From assembly GCF_000934845.1 (NCBI RefSeq), contig NZ_JXIQ01000095.1:1-64000 (forward strand): a stretch of DNA of 64,000 nucleotides. Direction: 5' to 3'. The number at the start of each line of letters is the position of its first letter. Within the stretch, counting starts at the first letter, position 1. The position numbers and the translations under genes were made by a program. Shown in pieces: positions 26,479 through 34,043 of the stretch. A model generated the notes under the pieces. The model worked only from the letters and a program-made list of their open reading frames with translations, was not told where the DNA came from and did no database searches. This DNA comes from Mesobacillus subterraneus (GTDB lineage Bacteria > Bacillota > Bacilli > Bacillales > Cytobacillaceae).

Positions 26479-27855
26479 ATGGAGACGTTTCACATTATTT
26501 TTATTATCGCCATCTTTCTGTTGATTATTTCCGCCTTATTTTACATGCAAAAAAAGCATGTGTCCTTTAACAAACGGGTTTTTCTTGCTTTAATTGTTGG
26601 TATTGTATTTGGACTGATCCTGCAATTTGCTTACGGCCCTACCTCTACTATTGTCAAAGAATCTGCAAATTGGATTAATGTGGTTGGCCGAGGGTTCGTT
26701 TCCCTCCTGCAAATGCTTGTTATGCCATTAGTGTTCTTTGCGATCTTATCCGCCTTCACTAAATCTAAGCTTACCGAAAACTTCGGGAAAATTGGTGGAA
26801 TAGTTATTGGTATGCTGGCATTCACCGTAGCGATTTCAGGATTGGTAGGGATCTTATCTGCTGGCGTATTTCAACTGGAAGGAATGGAGTTTACGCAAGG
26901 GGAGGCAGAATCGTCTGCGTTAGCAACAAATGAAGAGAGAATCAGCACACTGGAGGGCATGTCAACACAGGACAAAATCGTGTCGATGATACCGAGTAAT
27001 GTATTTTTTGATCTTACCGGTGCGCGTCCTACATCTGTTATTTCGATTGTTGTTTTTTCGTCTATATTAGGAATCGCATACATGGGAGTGCGTCGAAAAC
27101 AACCGGAACAAGCGAAACTATTTGCCTCCATTGTTGATGCTGTATTTACCGTAGTGATGAGGGTTGTCACCTTAATTTTGCGCTTAACACCATATGGAAT
27201 CCTTGCCTTAATGGCAAACAAAGCTGCAACCAGTGATTTAATCGCCTTCTGGAACTTAGGTAAATTTATCGTTGCTTCCTATGTAGCGATTTTCGTCATG
27301 TTCTTAGTCCATATGCTTTTAATTAGAATAGTAGGCTTAAATCCTATCACTTATATGAAAAAGGTTCTGCCTGTTCTTACGTTCGCCTTTTCATCGAGAT
27401 CAAGCGCCGGAACCTTGCCGCTTAATGTGAGCACACAGAAAGAAAAGCTTGGAGTATCAGAAGGGATAGCTGATTTATCAGGCGCTTTTGGGCTGACTAT
27501 CGGACAGAATGGCTGTGCTGGAATCTATCCAGCCATGCTTGCGGTAATTGTTGCCCCAACAGTTGGAATTGATCCATTCACACCATCCTTTATTTTCACA
27601 TTACTTGCAGCAGTTATCATCGGGTCCTTCGGAGTTGCGGGCGTTGGAGGCGGAGGCATATTCGCAGGCCTGATTGTATTATCCACACTGAATTTGCCAG
27701 TTGCCATTGTTGGGCTGCTGATTTCCATCGAACCACTGATTGACATGGCAAGAACAGCTCTGAATGTAAGTGGAAGCATGACAACAGGACTAATAACCGG
27801 CAAAATCATGAACCAACTAGACATCGACACCTACAACACGAGCGAAGACAAATAA
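26479..27855 (+). CDS. tcyP: L-cystine sodium symporter
   Basis: A 458-residue membrane protein of the dicarboxylate/amino acid:cation symporter family, with about eight to ten membrane segments. It shares with B. subtilis TcyP the N-terminal MQKKHVSFNKRVF stretch, the LLQMLVMPLVFFAILSAFTK region and the SSRSSAGTLP transport loop. It imports cystine as a sulfur source. Start ATG 26479 follows AAGGAAGGAGC. A palindrome-plus-terminator module lies about 50 nt downstream. Confidence 0.85.
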   Translation: METFHIIFIIAIFLLIISALFYMQKKHVSFNKRVFLALIVGIVFGLILQFAYGPTSTIVKESANWINVVGRGFVSLLQMLVMPLVFFAILSAFTKSKLTENFGKIGGIVIGMLAFTVAISGLVGILSAGVFQLEGMEFTQGEAESSALATNEERISTLEGMSTQDKIVSMIPSNVFFDLTGARPTSVISIVVFSSILGIAYMGVRRKQPEQAKLFASIVDAVFTVVMRVVTLILRLTPYGILALMANKAATSDLIAFWNLGKFIVASYVAIFVMFLVHMLLIRIVGLNPITYMKKVLPVLTFAFSSRSSAGTLPLNVSTQKEKLGVSEGIADLSGAFGLTIGQNGCAGIYPAMLAVIVAPTVGIDPFTPSFIFTLLAAVIIGSFGVAGVGGGGIFAGLIVLSTLNLPVAIVGLLISIEPLIDMARTALNVSGSMTTGLITGKIMNQLDIDTYNTSEDK

Positions 27856-27904
27856 GATAAGTCGCGGCAGTTGGAATATTTTGAACCGGATAGAATAAAA
27901 AGTT

Positions 27905-27952
27905 CATCAAACGTTTGATGAATGAAGAACCTCAGGTGACTGGGGTTTTTTG
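27905..27952 (+). terminator. Palindrome plus terminator module, copy 1
   Basis: CATCAAACGTTTGATG (27905-27920) is a perfect 16-bp palindrome. It is followed by AACCTCAG-GTGA-CTGGGGTT and TTTTTT (27928-27952). The same palindrome core and the same terminator recur together at 43313-43359. Confidence 0.8.
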
Positions 27953-28217
27953 TGATACTAGAATGTTAAGATGAGGAATATTGAGTAAACTACCTCAAGT
28001 CTCTTTTCTCTCTCAGTTTAAAGAAATAGAACAAGTTCTTCTTTCAATTAGCATTTAAGTGCTAAACATCTCTTTACCTTTCCATGTAGGAAGTCTTATA
28101 GTCTTTTTCAAGTAATTAGGGATTTTCGGGAAAAATATTATATAATTTAGACATGGCAATGTGGAATTTAATCAACAAAACATGTATAAAATCCTTTTAG
28201 TAAAGGCGGTGTTCAAT
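27953..28217. other. Intergenic, promoter fragment only
   Basis: No gene is seen. TATAAT at 28141-28146 could be the -10 element for the small gene that starts at 28218; a clear -35 is lacking. Confidence 0.35.
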
Positions 28218-28412
28218 ATGCCGGAAGAACAAAACAGTGAACCCAAAAGGAAATATGCTTGGGTCGGCAAATGGGCAAAGATGACTGGTGATCGAGCTAG
28301 AATTGATGCAAAGGTTAACAACACATATATCATATATGAAAAAAGCGGAAAATTGGTAAAGGAATTTCCAAACGGAGAAATCGTTCCATTTAATAAAGAC
28401 GGTGAATCTTAA
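28218..28412 (+). CDS. Small basic protein, possible antitoxin partner
   Basis: A 64-residue soluble protein rich in lysine (PKRKYAWVGKWAKM, then VNNTYIIYEKSGKLVKEFPNGEIVPF). The second half reads like two or three beta strands ending in a GEIVPF stretch. Start ATG 28218 follows AAAGGCGGTG. Its stop overlaps the start of the zeta-type gene as TAATG, so the two were translationally coupled. Position and size suit the antitoxin of a toxin-antitoxin pair, but it does not resemble epsilon or PezA. The function is inferred only from context. Confidence 0.5.
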   Translation: MPEEQNSEPKRKYAWVGKWAKMTGDRARIDAKVNNTYIIYEKSGKLVKEFPNGEIVPFNKDGES

Positions 28413-28973
28413 TGCATACACACCAACCAATATTTTTTGTGTTTGCAGGTAATAACGGAAGTGGAAAAAGCACCTTCCGTAACTTAATAATAGATAAAAT
28501 AGGTGTTGAGATAAATATTGATCCAGATGCAATCGCTCGAAGAATGGATTCGGAAATCCCAGAAAGTAAAATCAGTTAAGAGATACATTGAAGAAGGTAA
28601 GGATTTCTCTATTGAGACAACCCTTGCTGGAAAAAATGCAATTAGACAAATGCAAAAAGCAAAGAATTTGGGATATGATGTGACTATGTTTTACGTTGCT
28701 CTCAGTAATGTAAAACAAAACATTGAAAGAGTTGCAATGAGAGTCAAAAATGGTGGTCATGGCATTCCGACTGAAGATATTATCAGAAGAAATACTACTT
28801 CTTTCAAACATCTTTACGAATATGCTTATATGATTGATAACCTAATTTTGATTGATAATAGTGAAGAGAATGGAGAAATTGTTTTAGAGATAAATAATGG
28901 CATTATCACCTTTGAAATATGTAACCTTCCAAAATGGGCGCTACCTGTTGTGGAACATTTCAAGAAATTATAG
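28412..28973 (+). pseudogene. Zeta-toxin-family kinase gene broken by frameshift
   Basis: From ATG 28412 the first frame encodes FFVFAGNNGSGKSTFRN (Walker A) and INIDPDAIAR, the start of a zeta-toxin/UDP-N-acetylglucosamine-kinase-like fold, and stops at 28577-28579. The next frame, from about 28580, continues without a gap in homology: EEGKDFSIETTLAG (the usual FETTL stretch), RVAMRVKNGGHGIPTEDIIRR and a normal end at 28973. About ten residues seem to be missing between the parts, so a small deletion of roughly 30 nt with a net shift is likely. No single full-length protein can be made. A sequencing error cannot be excluded, but the missing residues argue for real decay. Confidence 0.75.
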
Positions 28974-29163
28974 CTACAGTGTATTAATTGAAAGCAACGA
29001 TGCTTTCTATGGAAGTAATCAACTCAAATAGTTGGAACAGTTTAACTAATATACAATGAAAAAAGTCAAAAGGGATGCTAGGAAGACTACTTCGAAGAAA
29101 ACAGTCTCTTACTCTATTATATTCACCTTGACTATGGGAAAAAGGAAACCTCCAAGTTTGTTC

Positions 29164-29210
29164 AGTTGACTTTGCAACAACCAAGCATATACAGTGAAAG
29201 TGCATACAAA
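29164..29210 (+). promoter_or_regulatory. Duplicated 47-bp promoter block, copy 1
   Basis: TTGACT (29166-29171) and TATACA (29188-29193) are 16 nt apart. The whole 47-bp block, ending in GTGAAAGTGCATACAAA, matches the block at 30136-30182 except for two bases in the spacer. Confidence 0.75.
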
Positions 29211-29249
29211 CAACTAAATATTCAAAAATTAAGTTATTGGAGGCTTATG

Positions 29250-30110
29250 ATGAAAAAAATCGTTGTAACTGGTGGTAGCGGGCTTCTTGGACCTTGGGTA
29301 ATTAAGGAGTTCCTGGAACATGGGTATAATGTAGTGAACGTAGACACGAAACAACCAAAAGAGAATCTCTGCAAAACGGTTATTGCTGATTTAACCAATT
29401 TGGGTGAGGTGTATGGCGTCTTAGCAGGTGCGGATGCCGTGGTACACACAGCAGCAATTCCAGTCGCTTATTCACACCCTAACGAGGTTACTTTTCATAA
29501 CAATGTGATGTCTACTTACAATATTTTAGAAGCATCTGCCAATCTAGGAATAAAAAAAGTGGTTATTACTTCCAGCGAGTCTTCTTATGGTCTAGTTTTT
29601 GCAGTCAATCAGTTAGATCCTAAATATGTTCCGATCGACGAAGAACATCCTCAGCTGCCGCAAGATAGTTACGGCCTATCTAAGGTAGTCAACGAGCAGA
29701 CTGCTCAAATGTTTCATCATAAAACCGGAATGCAGATTGTATCATTAAGATTAGGAAACGTGATTGCCCCTGATATGTATGAACGATTTCCACAATTCAT
29801 CCATGATGCGGACCAACGGAAATCGATCCTTTGGAGTTATATTGACACAAGAGATGCAGCCTGTGTTTACCGTCTAGCAATTGAAACGGATGGGCTCGGT
29901 GTAGTTGCCTTAAATATAGCTGCTGATGATACAAGTATGGATTTGAAAAGTCGCGAATTAATGGAGCAGTGTTATCCAGGAGTAAAGGAATTCAAACAAC
30001 CACTAAATGGTTATGAAACATTGTTAAGCAATGAAAAGGCTAAAAAACTATTAAACTGGCAGCCGATTCATTCATGGCGAAAATATGTAAACGCTCCCTC
30101 CATTCTCTGA
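29250..30110 (+). CDS. NAD-dependent epimerase/dehydratase-family protein
   Basis: A 286-residue extended short-chain dehydrogenase. The nucleotide site is VTGGSGLLGPWV at the N-terminus, and the catalytic Y-x-x-x-K is in DSYGLSKVVNEQ. Downstream regions (LRLGNVIAPD, YIDTRDAA) are typical of sugar-nucleotide epimerases and uronate-dehydrogenase-like enzymes. Start ATG 29250 (or 29247, adjacent) follows TTGGAGG. The gene shares its promoter block with the aldo-keto reductase downstream, so both probably act on the same sugar or aldehyde. The substrate is not recognisable. Confidence 0.7.
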   Translation: MKKIVVTGGSGLLGPWVIKEFLEHGYNVVNVDTKQPKENLCKTVIADLTNLGEVYGVLAGADAVVHTAAIPVAYSHPNEVTFHNNVMSTYNILEASANLGIKKVVITSSESSYGLVFAVNQLDPKYVPIDEEHPQLPQDSYGLSKVVNEQTAQMFHHKTGMQIVSLRLGNVIAPDMYERFPQFIHDADQRKSILWSYIDTRDAACVYRLAIETDGLGVVALNIAADDTSMDLKSRELMEQCYPGVKEFKQPLNGYETLLSNEKAKKLLNWQPIHSWRKYVNAPSIL

Positions 30111-30135
30111 AAAACTTAGGGCGACAGGGTCGTTT

Positions 30136-30182
30136 AGTTGACTTTGCAACCAACAAGCATATACAGTGAAAGTGCATACAAA
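30136..30182 (+). promoter_or_regulatory. Duplicated 47-bp promoter block, copy 2
   Basis: TTGACT (30138-30143) and TATACA (30160-30165), 16 nt apart, lie within a block matching 29164-29210 at 45 of 47 positions. It drives the aldo-keto reductase gene. Confidence 0.75.
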
Positions 30183-30212
30183 ATAAATCAAGAACGGGAG
30201 GACGATCAACCT

Positions 30213-31130
30213 ATGAGGACGATAAAATTAGGAACAAGCTCACTTGAAGTGCCTGTTGTTGCTGTGGGTTGCATGCGGATTAATTCTCTAGACAAGCCAG
30301 GAGCAGAGAAGTTTGTCCGGACTGCGATGGAAGAAGGGGCAAACTTCTTTGACCATGCGGATATTTATGGAAGCGGCGAATGCGAGGAGATTTTTGCAGA
30401 TGCGGTTCAAATGAATGATGACATCCGTGAGAAGATGATTCTTCAATCAAAGGTCGGAATTCGTAAAGGAATGTTTGATTTTTCAAAAGAACATATCCTT
30501 GAGTCAGTGGATGGGATTTTAAAAAGACTGAATACAGACTACCTGGATGTCCTTCTTTTACATAGACCAGACACGCTAGTCGAGCCTGAAGAAGTTGCCG
30601 AGGCCTTTACAAAATTAGAGGAGTCCGGAAAGGTGCGCCATTTCGGTGTGTCCAACCAAAAACCAATGCAAATCCAGCTTCTGCAAAAATATGTCAAGCA
30701 GCCCATCGTCGCCAACCAACTGCAGCTTAGCATCACCAATGCAAACATGATTTCCAATGGAATGAATGTAAACATGGAGAATGAGTCAGCCATCGATCGA
30801 GATGGAAGCGTGCTGGATTTCTGCAGACTGAACGACATCACCATTCAACCTTGGTCGCCTTTTCAGTACGGTTTCTTTGAAGGCGTATTCCTAGATAACG
30901 ACAAATTCCCAGAATTGAACAAGCAAATCAATGAAGTAGCAGAAAACTATGGCGTTAGCAACACAACAATTGCCACAGCATGGCTACTCCGCCATCCAGC
31001 AAACATGCAGCCGGTGATTGGCACAATGAACATCGGCAGGCTAAAAGACTGCATCAAAGCAAGTGACATCAACCTGACACGCGAAGAATGGTACAGCATC
31101 TACCGCGCCGCAGGAAATATCCTTCCTTAA
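30213..31130 (+). CDS. Aldo-keto reductase (YdhF-like)
   Basis: A 305-residue NADPH-dependent oxidoreductase with a TIM-barrel fold. The catalytic tetrad is visible: D and Y in FFDHADIYGSGECE, K in LQSKVGIR and H in LLLHRPD. The NADPH-site region near the end (PVIGTMNIGRLKDCIKA) is conserved. The YdhF-type group has broad carbonyl specificity. Start ATG 30213 follows GGGAGG. It is preceded by the same promoter block as the epimerase gene. Confidence 0.8.
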   Translation: MRTIKLGTSSLEVPVVAVGCMRINSLDKPGAEKFVRTAMEEGANFFDHADIYGSGECEEIFADAVQMNDDIREKMILQSKVGIRKGMFDFSKEHILESVDGILKRLNTDYLDVLLLHRPDTLVEPEEVAEAFTKLEESGKVRHFGVSNQKPMQIQLLQKYVKQPIVANQLQLSITNANMISNGMNVNMENESAIDRDGSVLDFCRLNDITIQPWSPFQYGFFEGVFLDNDKFPELNKQINEVAENYGVSNTTIATAWLLRHPANMQPVIGTMNIGRLKDCIKASDINLTREEWYSIYRAAGNILP

Positions 31131-31142
31131 ATTGAAAAGATG

Positions 31143-31178
31143 AAAAACCAGCTGCCTTTTATCCGGCAGCTGGTTTTT
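31143..31178. terminator. Bidirectional terminator
   Basis: AAAAACCAGCTGCC (31143-31156) and GGCAGCTGGTTTTT (31165-31178) pair perfectly. It ends both the aldo-keto reductase and the convergent lacI-type gene. Confidence 0.9.
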
Positions 31179-31221
31179 CTATTATATCTGCATAATTTCC
31201 ATCGACGGAAGCAACTTGCTT

Positions 31222-32196
31222 TTAGTTGCTTGATATATTGCCGACTGATTCCCCAGGAATTAGCGTTACATAAATTCGTTCGTTTTCTGCCTTTTCGTTG
31301 GCGATCAACTTCAAGAGGTGTTCAGCTGAGACAGCTCCCCACTTTCGTTCGGAATAGTCGATGGTCGCTAGTCTTGGCTGAGTATAATGAGTGAGTTCGA
31401 TGTTGTCAAATCCGATGATGTGAATATCTTTTCCGACTTCGTACTTTGTTTTGGCAAGGTAATTATACATTCCGATGGCCATTTCATCGTTCAGACAGAA
31501 CACAGCAACAGGTGTAGTAAAATTTTTAGTGATTTGTTCGGCAGCCTTCTCTCCAGCAGGTTTATTAAAATCACCCGGAAGTTCTTGATACTCAATGTCA
31601 CTATAACGTGCAACCGATTGACGTACTGCTTCGATTCGCTGTGTAGCGTCGTACGATCCTTCGGGGCCAGTAATCGCATAAATCTTACGATGACCCTTCT
31701 CAATTAAATAGTCAATCGCTAATGTTGCTCCAGAAGTATTGTGCAGTAGTACTTGATTTATATTAGGATGGGTAAGCTCTCTATCCATAACGACGATTTT
31801 ATGTCCGGCGTCTGCATGCCTGATTAACTCTGCGCTGGAGAAATAATAATCTAAGACAATTGCGCCATCAATCATCCGTTCAGGAATAAACCGATGGGAC
31901 TCCTTTCCGCTGCATACAATCATCTCGTACCCCTTGCTGCTGAGGGTATCCTGAATGCCCTGAAGCAGCTGCCCATAAAATGCGCCCCCATAATTGGTAA
32001 GAAAGACACCGATGATGTTTGTTTCCCGCTTTTTCAAGGAGCGTGCCGCAGCGTTCGGAACGTAATTCAGTTCCTTCGCTATGGCAACGATCTTCGCCGC
32101 CGTTTCTTCCGTCACCTTAGTGCTCCCGTTCAGAGCATAGGAAACTGTCGATATGGATACGCCTGCTTGTTTCGCAATATCTTTAATACTTGCCAC
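31222..32196 (-). CDS. LacI-family repressor of the oligosaccharide locus
   Basis: A 324-residue repressor. The N-terminal HTH (IKDIAKQAGVSISTVSYALN) and hinge helix (YVPNAAARSLKKR) bind LacI-type operators, and the periplasmic-binding-like domain (about 60-320) senses a sugar. The start is GTG 32196 with AGGAGAG 7 nt upstream; the frame continues upstream without a ribosome site. It sits at the end of the minus-strand gene set malL-type, GH94, GH3. The four GAAACGTTTC palindromes at 39771-40066 are its most likely operators. The inducer is expected to be a beta-1,2-glucooligosaccharide. Confidence 0.85.
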   Translation of the reverse strand: MASIKDIAKQAGVSISTVSYALNGSTKVTEETAAKIVAIAKELNYVPNAAARSLKKRETNIIGVFLTNYGGAFYGQLLQGIQDTLSSKGYEMIVCSGKESHRFIPERMIDGAIVLDYYFSSAELIRHADAGHKIVVMDRELTHPNINQVLLHNTSGATLAIDYLIEKGHRKIYAITGPEGSYDATQRIEAVRQSVARYSDIEYQELPGDFNKPAGEKAAEQITKNFTTPVAVFCLNDEMAIGMYNYLAKTKYEVGKDIHIIGFDNIELTHYTQPRLATIDYSERKWGAVSAEHLLKLIANEKAENERIYVTLIPGESVGNISSN

Positions 32197-32232
32197 GATA
32201 CTCTCTCCTGTCTGTTCTGCTAACACTCTTTT

Positions 32233-32256
32233 TATTATAACGTGTGATCGTTTTCA
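32233..32256 (-). promoter_or_regulatory. Promoter and cre-like site of the lacI-type gene
   Basis: On the minus strand TGAAAACGATCACA (32256-32243) fits the cre pattern with one mismatch and is followed by TATAAT (32239-32234). The repressor can thus be transcribed separately from the upstream glucosidase gene. Confidence 0.45.
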
Positions 32257-32263
32257 TCTATAG

Positions 32264-33868
32264 TTATTTTTCAATTTTATAAACAATAGCCTCGTATGGA
32301 CGCAATACATCAGCAGAGGTAGCATAGTTATGAACAATGATTGTATTGTCACACAATAAAGAACTTTCCACTTTTCTTCCAGTAAAATTGCACACGATGC
32401 GCCATTCTTCATTTTGGTAGGATCGTGTATAGGCAAATACTTCCGGTTCGCTGTCTAGAAGATGGTAGTCTCCATAAACAACCAGCTTATTGTTTTTACG
32501 TAGCATGATCAGTTTCTTGTAAAATTGATAGATGGACTTCTCACCATTTATATCATTCTCCACGTTGATGGCTGAATAATTAGTGTTAATCCCAATCCAA
32601 GGAGTTGCTTCTGTAAAACCGGCGTTTTCTTCAGCATTCCACTGCATAGGCGTTCGCGCATTATCGCGGCCTTTTACGTAAATCGATTTCATGATGTCTT
32701 CATGGGTAAAACCTTGCTCCTTGCGTTCTCTATACATATTGATAGTTTCTATATCACGATAAGACTCAAGCTCATGGAACTGTACATTCGTCATACCGAT
32801 TTCCTCTCCCTGATAAATGTATGGAGTACCACGCATTAAATGGAGTATGGTTCCGAGCATTGTCGCGCTTTCATAACGATATTCCTGGTCATTCCCCCAG
32901 CGTGACACGATGCGTGGCTGATCGTGGTTGCTCCAGAATAAACTATTCCAACCCCTCCCAGCCAGACCTGTCTGCCAGTCAGAAAGGACTCTCTTCAAAT
33001 CGGCTAAATCAAGCGTCTTCCAATCCCATTTTTGTTTGCCTGCTTGTTCATCAAGAGCAATATGCTCGAATGAGAACACCATATCGAGTTCCTTCCGTTC
33101 AGGGCTTGTAAAAAGAAGAGCTTGTTCCAGATCAGCACCGCCAGTTTCACCGACCGTTACGATATCAGCTTCCTCAAGGACTTCATGGTGCATCTCCTGC
33201 AAATACGTGTGAAGAAGGGGGCCATTTACAATAATTCCCTCCTCCAGTTCTTTCGCAATCAAATCGATGACGTCAAAGCGGAAGCCTTTGATCCCCTTGT
33301 TGATCCAGAAGCGCATTACCTCATACATTGTCTCGCGGACAGGAGGGTGGTGCCAGTTAAGATCGGGCTGCTTTTTGCTGAACATATGCAGATAATACTG
33401 GTTCGTTTCCTTGTCAAACTCCCATGCACTGCCACTAAAGATTGACTTGAGATCACTCGGAGGGCCATCGTTGATCCCATTCCGCCAGACATAATACTCC
33501 CTATACGGATTATCCTTGCTGCTTTTTGATTCAAGAAACCATGGATGCTCATCAGACGTATGATTTGCGACGATATCCATCATAATGGCGATTTTGCGTT
33601 TTGCTGCTTCTGCTATGAGCTGGTCCATATCTTCTAATGTGCCAAACTCGGGATGAATCTGAAAATAATTGGAGATATCATATCCATTATCATCATTTGG
33701 CGACGCATAGACTGGACATAGCCAAATGATGTCAACTCCAAGTTCCTTAATATAATCCAACTTTGAGATGATTCCCGGTATATCGCCAATTCCGTCCCCG
33801 TTTGAATCCTTGAAACTGCGAGGGTACACTTGGTAAACCACACTATTATGCCACCATTTTTCCTCCAT
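32264..33868 (-). CDS. GH13 alpha-glucosidase (oligo-1,6-glucosidase type)
   Basis: A 534-residue cytoplasmic enzyme of the GH13 oligo-1,6-glucosidase/MalL group. Catalytic elements appear in order: MDIVANHTSDEHPWF, nucleophile D in GFRFDVIDLI, acid/base E in VTVGETGG and the SNHDQPR transition-state stabiliser. It hydrolyses short alpha-glucosides. Its place beside GH94 and GH3 enzymes for beta-1,2-glucosides is noteworthy, because it acts on alpha linkages; it may serve another sugar taken up by the same importer. Start ATG 33868 follows a GGGGTTGG ribosome site. Confidence 0.85.
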   Translation of the reverse strand: MEEKWWHNSVVYQVYPRSFKDSNGDGIGDIPGIISKLDYIKELGVDIIWLCPVYASPNDDNGYDISNYFQIHPEFGTLEDMDQLIAEAAKRKIAIMMDIVANHTSDEHPWFLESKSSKDNPYREYYVWRNGINDGPPSDLKSIFSGSAWEFDKETNQYYLHMFSKKQPDLNWHHPPVRETMYEVMRFWINKGIKGFRFDVIDLIAKELEEGIIVNGPLLHTYLQEMHHEVLEEADIVTVGETGGADLEQALLFTSPERKELDMVFSFEHIALDEQAGKQKWDWKTLDLADLKRVLSDWQTGLAGRGWNSLFWSNHDQPRIVSRWGNDQEYRYESATMLGTILHLMRGTPYIYQGEEIGMTNVQFHELESYRDIETINMYRERKEQGFTHEDIMKSIYVKGRDNARTPMQWNAEENAGFTEATPWIGINTNYSAINVENDINGEKSIYQFYKKLIMLRKNNKLVVYGDYHLLDSEPEVFAYTRSYQNEEWRIVCNFTGRKVESSLLCDNTIIVHNYATSADVLRPYEAIVYKIEK

Positions 33869-33893
33869 TTTCCAACCCCCATACTATGAAAAA

Positions 33894-33922
33894 GGAAGCG
33901 GCCTTGTGAGCCGCTCTTTTTT
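33894..33922. terminator. Terminator between GH94 and GH13 genes
   Basis: AGCGGC (33897-33902) pairs with GCCGCT (33910-33915), with TTTTTTTT to the right and CCTTTTT on the opposite strand. It may lower expression of the downstream minus-strand genes. Confidence 0.55.
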
Positions 33923-33957
33923 TAAAAATTTAAGAAAAAATAAATTTCTTTGAAAAT

Positions 33958-34040
33958 TGTCCAGCTTCAGCGCCTAGCCCCTCGAGTCACTTCGGTCGGC
34001 CCTCCAGCGCTTGTCGGGGCTGAACAAGGCGCTTGCGCTT
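33958..34040. repeat. Dispersed Bacillaceae-type intergenic repeat
   Basis: A GC-richer block with internal complementarity: CAGCGCCTAGCCCCTCGAG, then CACTTCGGTCGGCCC, then GCGCTTGTCGGGGCTG and GGCGCTTGCGCTTTTC. I recall sequences of this form (CAGCGCCTAGCCCCTCGAGTC) repeated many times in Bacillus genomes. It abuts the end of the GH94 gene. Confidence 0.65.
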
Positions 34041-34043
34041 TTC

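Noticed and set aside
29166-29249. N-terminal extension of the epimerase from TTG 29166
   Set aside because: The extension is translated promoter block; the identical stretch also appears before the aldo-keto reductase, which shows it is regulatory sequence.
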